In this document: in pieces, positions 9,627 through 19,732 of the stretch
Layout of the letters: the number at the start of each line of letters is the position of its first letter
Numbering within the stretch: the first letter of the stretch is position 1
Assembly: GCF_025860405.1 (NCBI RefSeq)
Contig: NZ_CP063785.1
Span: 7,937,390 to 8,001,389, forward strand
From: Tolypothrix sp. PCC 7712
Lineage (GTDB): Bacteria; Cyanobacteriota; Cyanobacteriia; Cyanobacteriales; Nostocaceae
DNA: 64,000 bases
Direction of reading: 5' to 3'
Made by a program: the position numbers and the translations under genes
Notes under the pieces: generated by a model
Database searches by the model: none
Seen by the model: the letters and a program-made list of their open reading frames with translations, nothing else
What the model was told of the DNA's origin: nothing

Positions 9627-12065
9627 TTAAAAGTGAATTAACGGCAAAAATTTCATAATATTTGTGACTGTTTTTAAAGTCTTTAATTCGGGTACATCTG
9701 GTTTAAGTTTTTCTGCGATCGCTAATTTTGGTTCTGCTTGTCTAGGTTGAAAATTATATAAATAAACAAACGCTAAGTAAAGCCATGCATAAGGATTTTT
9801 GGCATCATATTTAGTTATTTCTGTTAAATTTTGAATTAATTCTGGAACTTGACGCTGTAAAAGTTGTGATAAAGCTAGAGTATAACGCCAATTGAGGTTA
9901 TTGGGTTCATTCTGCAAATAATAGTTAGCCGCGAATTCAATTTGATTTAAATAATCTTTGTTAGCATCATATTGGTTAAAATTCCCTATTTGCACAAAGA
10001 TATTATCTAGCTTACCCTGCTGAAATTCTCCAGCTAATTGCGACATTCGAGAAACTAAATCTAATGCTGGTGATTTTGCTATATTTCCTGTGTCTGTCAC
10101 ATCCACACTAGTGTTAGGAATATTGAAAGGTGTAACTTTGCCATTTCTTCTATCCAAATACAAGGCTGATAGTTGATATTTCCCGATTGGTAGCGTTGTT
10201 GGGATAAATGTAGATAGATTTTCCGTGACTTGAAAACTACCTTGAGGATGGCATTTTAGCCCACAATATAAATTACCTAAGGCAATGGCATGATCGTGAT
10301 ACCAAGCTGATTGTTCATTTTGCCATTTTAAAAGTAATAAGCCATTTTGCAAATCATCCCATGAACCTGTTATTTGATAAGTAATAGGATTATTTTTACC
10401 CACAATTAACTGATTAGCTGCTATTACTTGCTTTAAACTAATGGCAGCATTACTCTCATTTAATTTTTCAACCACTACAGCCGGATTTACGCGCTGATAT
10501 ATTCGTAATTGATCAGCATTAGGCAATCCCCATTCACCCTGTAATTTTAAATCAGGAGAGGACTCAACTAAAGATTTTAATTTGCGTTTAGTTTCCCCTC
10601 TTTCACCAGGTTCATCTGGTTCATGATCTCTAGTCACATACCAAGAAAAATTCTCTAAATCTTGCTCTACTTGAGATAAGTTAGTAGTTAATTTCCTACC
10701 AGAGACGCGAAAATCAGCTAATGTACCAAAATAATCTAATGTAAACTCATTAACTTGAGGCGTAGAAACCGGGATTACTCCTAAAGTTGTCCTTAAATAG
10801 GGATTAGTTTGGTTAATTTTATCGATTAATTGCGTTAAAGGATATTTTTTTCCCTCATCATTAGGTAAATGCTTTCCTCCCCATGCTTGAATTAGGGGTA
10901 ATGGAAATAAATTATTGATTAAAACTATGCCACTAAGTCCAATAGCCGTAAATCTGACTCTATCAAACCATCTATTCTCAATTAAATGCAATAAATAAGC
11001 CAAAATCAAACTAATAACAGGAAAGACAGGCAGAATAAATCTAATATCTTTATTTGTGCCTAGGGAACAGAATATATAACTACTGAATAAGAAGATTAAT
11101 AACCAATTTAAACCAGGTTGATGCCATATAGCTTTAATTGCTGCCTTTTTAAATTTATTTTTAATTAGATAAACCAATAAAATACCAATGCTAGTAAATA
11201 ATATTGGTAATCCAATACTTTCAGGTAGCATATTTGGATAAACTAACCATCCAGCAAGAGTTGTGGCTGGTGGATCGCCTTCAGCTTTACCAACATTGTT
11301 AGCATTTAATGCAGAGGTAATAATCGTCAGCCAATTTAAGCCGTACCAAAAACCACAAATTAACCAAGCTACAGTTAAGGCTAAACCAGTTTGTAGCAAT
11401 TTAATATATTGGCGTTTTCTAATAAAGCCAATAAATAGCCAAATACTAGGTACTAAAATAAAAATAAATCCTGTTGGTTTAGCCAGCATTATCAACCCTA
11501 CTCCTAATCCTAGGCTTAGGGTTAATATCAAGGAATAAAAACCTGTAAAACTATCTTTCCAAACCGTTAAAATCGTAAAAGTAAAGATAACAACTGCCAT
11601 TAACCCATAATCTAATAAATAATCTGTCCGCATAATTCCCAAAATAGGAAATAACAGACAAAATATGCTGGCGGTTATGCCCACCTGACTACGCTTAAAT
11701 AAATATTTGCCTAAATGATATACAGATACAATAATTATTGCAGTAAATAATAAATTCACTAAAGTAGCCTGATCGTATCCTCTACCAAATAATAAGAAAA
11801 AAGGTACAGTACAAATATAAACAAAAGGTGCACGGTAACTCTGACTGCGCTGCCATAAAGATAACCACCAATCGCCAGAGAAAGGATTAAAATCTTGAAA
11901 AACTCGATAATGGTGTAATGCCATTGTTAAATGGGCACTTTGATCGTAAGCAGGGATAGATTCATCTAAGAAAAACCATGTCCTATCTATAATTAAGGCG
12001 ATTAACCAAATTATGAATAATATGAAGTAATCTTTATTGACTCTAAAAAAATTGGGAGCAGCCAT
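9627..12065 (-). CDS. PMT_2-type glycosyltransferase with soluble C-terminal region
   Basis: 812 residues. Residues 1-410 are polytopic: DESIPAYDQSAHL (about 34-46) holds the acidic loop motif and SYRAPFVY follows, as in dolichyl-phosphate-mannose-protein mannosyltransferase-like (PMT_2) enzymes. Residues about 480-660 look like a beta-rich extracellular region, and about 695-800 has TPR-like helices (repeated L..A..Y and P.. spacing). The soluble half is unusual compared with simple PMT_2 proteins and may bind the acceptor. It is the first gene of the leftward pair with the ArnT-like gene. Donor and acceptor unknown. Confidence 0.78.
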   Translation of the reverse strand: MAAPNFFRVNKDYFILFIIWLIALIIDRTWFFLDESIPAYDQSAHLTMALHHYRVFQDFNPFSGDWWLSLWQRSQSYRAPFVYICTVPFFLLFGRGYDQATLVNLLFTAIIIVSVYHLGKYLFKRSQVGITASIFCLLFPILGIMRTDYLLDYGLMAVVIFTFTILTVWKDSFTGFYSLILTLSLGLGVGLIMLAKPTGFIFILVPSIWLFIGFIRKRQYIKLLQTGLALTVAWLICGFWYGLNWLTIITSALNANNVGKAEGDPPATTLAGWLVYPNMLPESIGLPILFTSIGILLVYLIKNKFKKAAIKAIWHQPGLNWLLIFLFSSYIFCSLGTNKDIRFILPVFPVISLILAYLLHLIENRWFDRVRFTAIGLSGIVLINNLFPLPLIQAWGGKHLPNDEGKKYPLTQLIDKINQTNPYLRTTLGVIPVSTPQVNEFTLDYFGTLADFRVSGRKLTTNLSQVEQDLENFSWYVTRDHEPDEPGERGETKRKLKSLVESSPDLKLQGEWGLPNADQLRIYQRVNPAVVVEKLNESNAAISLKQVIAANQLIVGKNNPITYQITGSWDDLQNGLLLLKWQNEQSAWYHDHAIALGNLYCGLKCHPQGSFQVTENLSTFIPTTLPIGKYQLSALYLDRRNGKVTPFNIPNTSVDVTDTGNIAKSPALDLVSRMSQLAGEFQQGKLDNIFVQIGNFNQYDANKDYLNQIEFAANYYLQNEPNNLNWRYTLALSQLLQRQVPELIQNLTEITKYDAKNPYAWLYLAFVYLYNFQPRQAEPKLAIAEKLKPDVPELKTLKTVTNIMKFLPLIHF

Positions 12066-13608
12066 ATTTATTAAACAAATTTAACCAAAGATTTTGTGCC
12101 ACAAACTATCAATGCTTACATAGTTAAAACTATGAACTGATATCTTAAATTGTCTACCATCATCTTGACGTTCAATTTCTAGAAACAGATTCTTAGTCAG
12201 AAATTTAGTCTGATTGCTTTAGCCCTATACCGTATGTTAGTGCTGACGACTAACTCATCAAAATTGTTGTTGAGCATTAACTGCTGGTATTTTTCCTCTG
12301 GAAGGTATTTTAGTACTGAAGTGACACCTGAGTGGCGATCGCATCTCATTCATCATTCCTATTCTCAGCAGTCGTGATCGGAGTATACATTGCTGAGTTT
12401 TATTTTTTACTCCAAATGTTTTCCTTAAGCAATACCGCTAACTTGGCTTTAATACTGTTTACATAGGTGCTATACTTTGTGTCATTATTGATGCCCAGCC
12501 TCAACCTTTAGTTTAAGTATTAATCCACAATCTGTTAGGTAGAAGAAACTTGATCTATGCAATCAGCATCAATTTTAGGTTACGCAGTATAATCTAAAAC
12601 TATATATTTTAGAAAAATACTTTAAAACTGCTGATGACAGCCATCACAGTAGAAATTATATTTAAATGAAATCAAAGTTATGATATGATTACAGCCATCT
12701 CTTGTAGATTTTTAAGTAAAAATACGGTAATATATAGCTCTTAATTATAGAAATATATACGTGAATTCTTAAACTTATGCATTGATAAAGTGTAGAAAAG
12801 TTTGCTGATTTTAACTATTTACAATTAGCAATAATTTTTCAGCCACTTACTGCAGAAAGTATCAGGATCAAAATCTCTAGCTGATAACCAAATAAAATTT
12901 TATTTGATGTCATTAGTAAAGAGTATCTAGCTTAACGACTAAGTTTATTTAAGCAATGAGAAACTATATTCGATTGAATGTAGTCTATTTATTTAATGGC
13001 ATCAAACAGTAACAGTCGGAGAGTTAACAATTTAACTTTTTTTTAAAAAGAAAAAAATCACTCTCAGCAGTACAATATACCTGATAAACTATGAAACTGA
13101 ATAATCCTTTCAATGCTAGGAGCGTATATGTAGCCTTCTATCTAGGCTAATTGGGGAGCTAACCTCTTGCGTAAAAGTAAAACAAAGCTTATTACTAAGA
13201 GGTAAAGAGTGTGCAAATTAATCAACTCATGAGACAAGGTAGCTGAGTCAATATCAGTAATCCTGCTAGCATAAACCTTATAAAAGTGCAGTCAATCATC
13301 GGATTGTACTGTTTCTTAGATTTAACTATTGATATTTACAAGTGCAAATACCAATCTTTGTGGTTTTGGGCTTGGGCATTCCACACTACCAAATACCCTA
13401 TAGATAGGGTTCTCATCAAGCCAGATAATCTGGTGTTCAGAGAAACTTGTTATATCTATATTACCGATTGCTAAATTATCTGTTAATCTTGATTCAAATT
13501 TCAGGATTATCAGTAGTTATATTTGTATCTAAGTATCTAGAGAAAATGTGTTATAACTTACCGTCAGGTACTTAACTGATGGTTCGTCCCTTGAAGGAGC
13601 TATATTAA
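12066..13608. other. Long AT-rich non-coding gap (1.5 kb)
   Basis: The longest gene-free stretch of the window, between the leftward glycosyltransferase pair and the rightward deacetylase gene. I see no ORF with plausible coding character (the longest, 62 codons at 13286-13474, has no Shine-Dalgarno and an odd Tyr/Phe/Cys-rich composition). Small inverted repeats occur, for example ACCCTA/TAGGGT at 13395-13410 and ACCTCTT/AAGAGGT at 13162-13203. It could host an unrecognised non-coding RNA or be decayed sequence. Confidence 0.5.
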
Positions 13609-14517
13609 GTGGAAAACAGTAAGTCGTTTTTTTGGCCACAAGGAATATTGATTGCATTAGTTGGCTTAGTTGGGACTTTCAGTCTTGGCTTGATGATGCT
13701 TGTCAAACCAAATGCCTCTGATGCTCAAGGTCAGCCTAGTATAAGTGAAACCACTATATCTGCTCAAGCAGGAACTCAACAAAGGATAGAAAGTTTAAAG
13801 GCGACAATGCTGACAAGCTGGCAACAACAAGCACAAGCTAAGGGTATGGCTTATCCTTTACCAGCAAGTGTTGTAGGGGCGACCATCAAAGCAGCAAAAC
13901 TCACTCAAGGACAAAAAGTCATTGCACTGACTTTTGATGACGGCCCTTGGCCTGAGAGTACTGCACAAGTATTAGATATTCTCAAAAAAAATGATATCAA
14001 AGCAACGTTTTTTGTAGTAGGGCAGAATGTCAAGAATTTTCCCGACATTTTAAAGCGGGTGGCAGCTGAAGGTCATACTGTTGCTAACCATACGTGGCAT
14101 CACTGGTATCATTTTATGAATGCACAAACAGCTGCTTATGAAGTTGACAACACAACAGACATAATTTTTAAAACGACGGGTGTGAAAACAAATCTGTTTA
14201 GACCACCAGGAGGCATGATGCATAATGGTGTAGCTAATTATGCGAAAAATAGTAAGTATGCAGTAATCATGTGGTCTTCAGACTCTATGGACTACTCCCG
14301 TCCAAGTGTGCCACGGTTAATCAATAATGTTTTTAGGGAAGCAAAACCGGGCGGAATCGTGTTGATGCATGATGGTGGTGGCAATCGTTCCCAAACAGTA
14401 GAGGCTTTACCAACTATTATTGCCAGATTTAAGAAGGAAGGTTACAGTTTTGTGACTATTCCAGAACTTTTAGAAATGCAAGATAAAGACCAAAAGTTAA
14501 TTGCTAATAAAAAGTAA
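13609..14517 (+). CDS. Polysaccharide deacetylase (NodB/CE4 family)
   Basis: 302 residues. An N-terminal membrane anchor or uncleaved signal (11-33) is followed by a 70-residue linker and a complete NodB domain (about 100-290). CE4 motifs: TFDDGPW (108-114, catalytic base and metal Asp), HTWHH (161-165, metal His), RPPGG (198-202) and LMHDGG (252-257, catalytic His). Enzymes of this family remove N-acetyl groups from peptidoglycan, chitin-like or exopolysaccharide sugars in the periplasm or outside. The GTG start is chosen because AAGGAG lies 9 nt upstream. A terminator follows. Its position near the GT-C cluster suggests, but does not prove, a shared glycan. Confidence 0.93.
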   Translation: MENSKSFFWPQGILIALVGLVGTFSLGLMMLVKPNASDAQGQPSISETTISAQAGTQQRIESLKATMLTSWQQQAQAKGMAYPLPASVVGATIKAAKLTQGQKVIALTFDDGPWPESTAQVLDILKKNDIKATFFVVGQNVKNFPDILKRVAAEGHTVANHTWHHWYHFMNAQTAAYEVDNTTDIIFKTTGVKTNLFRPPGGMMHNGVANYAKNSKYAVIMWSSDSMDYSRPSVPRLINNVFREAKPGGIVLMHDGGGNRSQTVEALPTIIARFKKEGYSFVTIPELLEMQDKDQKLIANKK

Positions 14518-14566
14518 AAGGTATCACTAATAATTTACTATTTAAGTTAACTTACAAATTAAAATA

Positions 14567-14621
14567 CCCCACCTAAGCTTTAGGTATTGGTGTTAGCCTC
14601 TCAAAGCTTATGTGGGGTTTT
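14567..14621 (+). terminator. Intrinsic terminator of the deacetylase gene
   Basis: A 15-nt arm CCCCACCTAAGCTTT (14567-14581) pairs with 14603-14617 with one mismatch, followed by TTTT. It lies 50 bp after the stop codon. Confidence 0.85.
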
Positions 14622-15007
14622 GTTATGACCTATGAAAAAGGGTATGGGGCAATACAGTTCAGATAAGATCATTAGTGATTAATTTGTCACTTGGGAAAAA
14701 GCTAGCATAATTGGGGGATTCTCCCCCAAACCCCCGATTGGGTGACGGTTGCGTCCCCCAAACCCCCTCCAAAATTATTGTTCGGTTTTTTGTTGAGTAA
14801 CTAGTTTTTTGGTTTTGTTATCAATTAATTTTCTTAACTGAACTGTATTGGGGCATAGGGCATGGGAAAATTTTCATGCTTGTTTGTGCCAAAATCTGCC
14901 GTGAATGGATAATTTGAAACAAAAGAGGGCGGGCTTTCCGTCCCACCCTACAAGAAGAATTTAGATTTTGATGATGTTAGGAAATCCCTAACAATTCCAC
15001 TCAATTA
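14622..15007. repeat. Non-coding spacer with GC-rich dispersed repeats
   Basis: Contains a C-rich palindromic block (GGGGGATTCTCCCCC at 14713-14727, followed by further C runs to 14770) and a second inverted repeat GGGCGGG/CCCACCC (14927-14948). Both stand out from the AT-rich surroundings and look like dispersed cyanobacterial repeat elements. No gene or clear terminator for glsF was seen. Confidence 0.6.
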
Positions 15008-18000
15008 CTAAACTGTACTCAACTGTTTAATTTGGGGATTTGCTTCTGCACTATCAGCTTCGGAAGGTGGAACTAATTGCCAGAATTTAGGTAAGAATTC
15101 TTGCCAGTTTTGCAGAATTAACTTCGCTTTTGGTGAACCAGTGCGATCGCAATGGGTTTGAATTAATTCTTGCAGTTGTTTCTCCCCGGCTTCTGTGACT
15201 ACTCGCTGAATTTTGACAATGTCCTTATTGACTAATTCAGGGAAAGAACCATCTTCATCCAAGAAGTAAGCTAATCCTCCAGTCATCCCCGCAGCAACGT
15301 TGCGCCCAACTTTACCCAGGACGACAATCACACCACCAGTCATATATTCACAGCAGTGATCGCCTGCGCCTTCAATGACTGCTAAACCTTTGGAGTTACG
15401 TACAGCAAAGCGTTCTCCTGCTAGACCGTTGGCAAATAGCACCCCACCTGTAGCACCGTAGAGGCAGGTATTGCCAATAATTACGTTTTGTGCAGGGTTA
15501 TAGGTAGCATTAGCGGGAGGTTTGATGATGATTTCACCACCATGCATTCCTTTACCGACATAGTCGTTAGCTTCTCCTTCTAGACGGAGAATCATCCCAG
15601 GTAGGTTGAAAGCTCCAAAACTTTGCCCTACACTACCTTGGAAGTTGAGATGAATTTGTCCTGCGAAGCCGCTATCGCCATATTCAGATGCGATCGCACC
15701 TGCTAATCTTGCACCGACTGTTCTATCGGTGTTAACGATTTTCACAGTTTTAGCGATGGTAGATTGGTGAAAAATTGCCGCTTTAATATCTGGATCGGCT
15801 AGCAATTCATCATCTACAACCGGGCCGTTACTGTGAACTTCTTCATGCACTAACCAGCTACGGTCATTTTTGGTATCTGGTAGCTGCACTAAGCAGTTGA
15901 GATTGAGTGATTGGGTTTTGGCGAGTTTGATATCCTCACGCTGTTTTAGCAAATCTGCACGTCCAATGACTTCCGATAGCGAACGGTAGCCTAGTTTCGC
16001 CAACAGACTCCGCACTTCTTCTGCAATAAAGTAGAAGAAGTTGACCACATGTTCGGGCATACCGGAGAACCGTTTACGGAGTTCTTCTTTTTGGGAAGCA
16101 ACACCTACAGGACAGTTATTGGTATGGCAAATCCGCGCCATAATACAGCCTTCAGCAATCATGGCGATGGAACCAAAACCGAATTCTTCACCGCCCATCA
16201 ATGCACCGATTAGCACATCCCAGCCACTCTTGAGACCGCCATCTACACGCAAAATGACGCGATCGCGCAGGCTATTTTGCATCAGGACGCGATGTACTTC
16301 ACTTAATCCGAGTTCCCACGGTGAACCCGCGTGTTTAATCGAACTTAGCGGTGACGCACCTGTACCGCCGTCATGACCAGAAATCTGGATGATATCAGCG
16401 TTAGCTTTCGCTACCCCAGCCGCAATGGTACCAATACCAATTTCTGCAACTAACTTCACAGATACCTGTGCTTTCGGGTTAATTTGATGCAGGTCAAAAA
16501 TTAGCTGGGCGAGGTCTTCAATAGAGTAGATGTCATGGTGTGGTGGTGGGGAAATTAATGTGACACCAGGCTTGGAACGCCGCAACATCGCAATGTAAGG
16601 ACTGACTTTCGGCCCTGGTAATTGTCCACCTTCCCCAGGCTTGGCACCTTGAGCAATTTTAATTTCAATTTGTTTGGCGCTAGCTAAGTAACCAGGTGTG
16701 ACACCAAATCTTCCCGATGCAACTTGCTTAATGGCGCTGGAAGCTGTGTCACCATTCCGCAAACCTCTTAAGTGGGGGAGAGTAGCTGAGTGACCAGATT
16801 CATCAACATCATCCAAAACTTTGTAGCGGACTGGATCTTCGCCACCTTCCCCAGAGTTGGATTTACCACCAATCCTGTTCATGGCGATCGCTAAAGTTTC
16901 GTGGGCTTCTCTGGACAACGCACCTAAAGACATTCCACCTGTGCAGAAGCGTTTGACAATCTCGCTGACTGATTCCACTTCTTCTAAAGGAATGGAGGCG
17001 CGATCGCTTTGGAAATCTAACAAGTCACGCAAAGCCGTAACTGGGCGATTTTTCAGGTGTTCTTTGTACACTTCGTAGTGGTCGTATTGCTTCCCATCGA
17101 CTGCTTTATGCAATGCTTTGGCCAGTTCGGGGCTATTCATGTGATATTCGCCGCCACGACGGTACTGCACAAAGCCCAAGTTTTCTAGTTTCTTAATTGT
17201 GAGTTCGGGGAAAGCTTTGTGATGGAAGGAGAGAATTTCCTGGGCTAAGTCACTGACAGTCAACCCACCAATGCGGGAAGCTGTACCTTTGAATCCTAGT
17301 TCTAGCAAATCTCTACCAATCCCAATAGCTTCAAAGATTTGCGCTGCTTGATAGCTGGACAGCAAAGAAATTCCCATTTTCGAGAGAATTTTTAGCAATC
17401 CAGAGGCGATGGCTTTGCGATAGTTAGCGATCGCTTGGTCTAGGGTAATGCTAGCAATTTGACCCCTAGCCATAAACTGCTGCGTCTTGGGATCGCCCCA
17501 CCAATCGCGGACAGTATCTAAAGCCATGTAAGGACAAACTGCACCAGCCCCATAGCCAATCAAACAGCCAAAGTGATGAGTACTCCAACATTGAGCAGTA
17601 TCAACAATCAGGGATGCTTTCATCCGCAACCCTTCACGGATCAGGTGATGGTGTACTGCACCTACAGCCAACAGTGGTGGAATATAGCTGTATTCGGTTC
17701 CTAGGGAAGAGCGATCGCTCAATATCAAAATCTTGGCACCCGCCCGTACTGATTCCGCAGCTTTGGCTTGTAAAGCCTCTACTGCTGCTTTTAAGCCTTC
17801 TGGCCCTGCAGCAATTTCAAATAAAGTTGACAATTGAGCAGTTGTAAAGCCAGAGAGTTTGATCGCCTCTAATTCTGCTTCGGTCAGGACTGGTGAATCT
17901 AGTTTGATTCTCTTAGCATATTCTGGCTTGACTTCTAGTAAGTTACCCCGTTCGCCTAGCTCGACTTTCAGAGACATAACTAGCTTTTCTCTGAGGGGGT

Positions 18001-19732
18001 CAATAGCTGGGTTGGTGACTTGAGCAAAGCGCTGCTTGAAATAGTCATACAGCAAGTGGGGTTTTTCAGACAACACTGCTAGGGGAATATCATCACCCAT
18101 ACAGAAGGTTGGCTCTGAACCTTGCATAGCCATTGGCTGAATCACCATTTCCACATCTTCTGTGGTGTAACCAAAGGCTACTTGATGTTGCAACAAGGTT
18201 TTTCTGTCAACTGTTTCTGCGGCTAGGTGTTCATTATTAGTTGCAGCATAGCCGTTACCGTTGCTGTTGGTTGCACCATTGCCATTACCATTGCTGGCTG
18301 CAGAATAATCAGCTACCAAGGATTTCAGGTCTTGGCGATACTTTTGCAACCATTCCCCATAGGGGTGTTGCTTGGCAATCCGCTGCTTAATCTCCCAATT
18401 TTTGAGCACTTCATTGGTAGTTAAATCCACGGCAATCATTTGCCCTGGGCCCAGTCTACCTTTTTCCACGATGCTAGCTTCCGGTAAATCTACTACACCA
18501 GCTTCGGAAGCGACGACGATGTAGTCATCTTTGGTGATTGCATAGCGAGCAGGTCTGAGTCCGTTACGATCTAATGTGGCACCAACTTTTTGCCCATCAC
18601 TAAATACTAAAAGGGCTGGGCCGTCCCAAGCTTCTTGCAAGCCGCTGTAGTACTCGTAGAAATCGGTAATCTCAGGATAATCCTGTAATGAAGGCTGATT
18701 TTGATAAGCTTCTGGAACCAGCATCATCAAGCCTTCCAAAGGACTGCGTCCAGAACGCACCAATAGTTCTAAGACGTTATCTAAGGTGGCAGAGTCGCTG
18801 TTGTCAATATGAACTAAGGGCTTGAATTCCTCAATGCGAGACTCCTGCGGAGAGGCTGCGCCAACGCCCCAAACTGGATGGGCTAAACTCGCTTCTCGCG
18901 CCATCATCCAGTTAATATTACCCAATAAAGTGTTGATTTCGCCATTATGACCCAACAACCGCATTGGTTGTGCTAAGGGCCATTTGGGCATAGTGTTGGT
19001 GCTAAATCGGCGGTGATAAACAGCAAAGGCACTTTTGTAAGCGGGATTTTTTAAATCGAGATAAAAATCTCCCAACACCGCGGAACGCACCATGCCTTTA
19101 TAGACAATTGTCCGGCTCGATAGAGAGCAAACGTAAAAATCCTCGGAGATGTTTTTTGCAGCTTTAAAAATGCGACGACGGGTAATATACAGCGCCCTTT
19201 CTAGTTCTTCACCACTTTTGTTGGCAGCAGCTAGAAAAATTTGCTCAATTTGGGGTTGATTTTCTTTTGCTTGTATCCCTAATGTCTCAGGCTTTACTGG
19301 AACTACGCGCCAGCCCAGTACCGTGAATTGTTCTTCAGCCGCAATTTCTTCAACCATTGCTCGGGATTTGGCGGCTGCTTGGGGGTCTTGGGGTAAAAAG
19401 ATCATCCCCACAGCCAAATTACCTGTAGATGAAGATTCTATCCCCCTTTGGATATACTCTTGCTGGAACAACTCCCAAGGTATGGCGGTCAATATACCTG
19501 CACCATCCCCGGAATCTTGATCGGCACTACAACCACCCCGATGTTCTAAGCAAGTTAAGGCTGTTAAGGCTTTGGCAATAATTTCGTGGCTCGCAGAATT
19601 TTGGCGATGGGCGATGAATCCCACACCACAGGCATCTCTTTCCTCAACTAACCACCTTTGACCCTGATAACTATCTTTTTCCCTATCTGCAAATGACATG
19701 TTCTGCACTTGATTCCTTGGTGTATTATTCAT
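15008..19732 (-). CDS. glsF: Glutamate synthase large subunit, probably ferredoxin-dependent
   Basis: 1574 residues, the length of Fd-GOGAT. It converts 2-oxoglutarate plus glutamine to two glutamates, the second half of the GS-GOGAT ammonium assimilation cycle. An N-terminal propeptide of 34 residues ends before C35 (DACGVGF), the nucleophile of the class II glutaminase domain (about 35-430). The FMN-binding synthase domain (about 850-1230) has the 3Fe-4S cysteines C1196, C1202, C1207 (C-x5-C-x4-C). A GXGXG beta-helix domain closes the protein. No gltD small subunit is nearby, which favours the ferredoxin form. An Asn/Gly-rich low-complexity insert (about 475-500) is a lineage-specific linker. 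I found no convincing NtcA site (GTA-N8-TAC) just upstream. gltB/gltS are alternative names. Confidence 0.93.
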   Translation of the reverse strand: MNNTPRNQVQNMSFADREKDSYQGQRWLVEERDACGVGFIAHRQNSASHEIIAKALTALTCLEHRGGCSADQDSGDGAGILTAIPWELFQQEYIQRGIESSSTGNLAVGMIFLPQDPQAAAKSRAMVEEIAAEEQFTVLGWRVVPVKPETLGIQAKENQPQIEQIFLAAANKSGEELERALYITRRRIFKAAKNISEDFYVCSLSSRTIVYKGMVRSAVLGDFYLDLKNPAYKSAFAVYHRRFSTNTMPKWPLAQPMRLLGHNGEINTLLGNINWMMAREASLAHPVWGVGAASPQESRIEEFKPLVHIDNSDSATLDNVLELLVRSGRSPLEGLMMLVPEAYQNQPSLQDYPEITDFYEYYSGLQEAWDGPALLVFSDGQKVGATLDRNGLRPARYAITKDDYIVVASEAGVVDLPEASIVEKGRLGPGQMIAVDLTTNEVLKNWEIKQRIAKQHPYGEWLQKYRQDLKSLVADYSAASNGNGNGATNSNGNGYAATNNEHLAAETVDRKTLLQHQVAFGYTTEDVEMVIQPMAMQGSEPTFCMGDDIPLAVLSEKPHLLYDYFKQRFAQVTNPAIDPLREKLVMSLKVELGERGNLLEVKPEYAKRIKLDSPVLTEAELEAIKLSGFTTAQLSTLFEIAAGPEGLKAAVEALQAKAAESVRAGAKILILSDRSSLGTEYSYIPPLLAVGAVHHHLIREGLRMKASLIVDTAQCWSTHHFGCLIGYGAGAVCPYMALDTVRDWWGDPKTQQFMARGQIASITLDQAIANYRKAIASGLLKILSKMGISLLSSYQAAQIFEAIGIGRDLLELGFKGTASRIGGLTVSDLAQEILSFHHKAFPELTIKKLENLGFVQYRRGGEYHMNSPELAKALHKAVDGKQYDHYEVYKEHLKNRPVTALRDLLDFQSDRASIPLEEVESVSEIVKRFCTGGMSLGALSREAHETLAIAMNRIGGKSNSGEGGEDPVRYKVLDDVDESGHSATLPHLRGLRNGDTASSAIKQVASGRFGVTPGYLASAKQIEIKIAQGAKPGEGGQLPGPKVSPYIAMLRRSKPGVTLISPPPHHDIYSIEDLAQLIFDLHQINPKAQVSVKLVAEIGIGTIAAGVAKANADIIQISGHDGGTGASPLSSIKHAGSPWELGLSEVHRVLMQNSLRDRVILRVDGGLKSGWDVLIGALMGGEEFGFGSIAMIAEGCIMARICHTNNCPVGVASQKEELRKRFSGMPEHVVNFFYFIAEEVRSLLAKLGYRSLSEVIGRADLLKQREDIKLAKTQSLNLNCLVQLPDTKNDRSWLVHEEVHSNGPVVDDELLADPDIKAAIFHQSTIAKTVKIVNTDRTVGARLAGAIASEYGDSGFAGQIHLNFQGSVGQSFGAFNLPGMILRLEGEANDYVGKGMHGGEIIIKPPANATYNPAQNVIIGNTCLYGATGGVLFANGLAGERFAVRNSKGLAVIEGAGDHCCEYMTGGVIVVLGKVGRNVAAGMTGGLAYFLDEDGSFPELVNKDIVKIQRVVTEAGEKQLQELIQTHCDRTGSPKAKLILQNWQEFLPKFWQLVPPSEADSAEANPQIKQLSTV

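Noticed and set aside
13286..13474. 62-codon ORF in the 1.5-kb gap
   Set aside because: GTG start without Shine-Dalgarno, atypical composition and no recognisable motif.
14670..14700. CRP-like GTGA...TCAC palindrome
   Set aside because: Spacing between half-sites is 8 rather than 6 and it lies between convergent gene ends.
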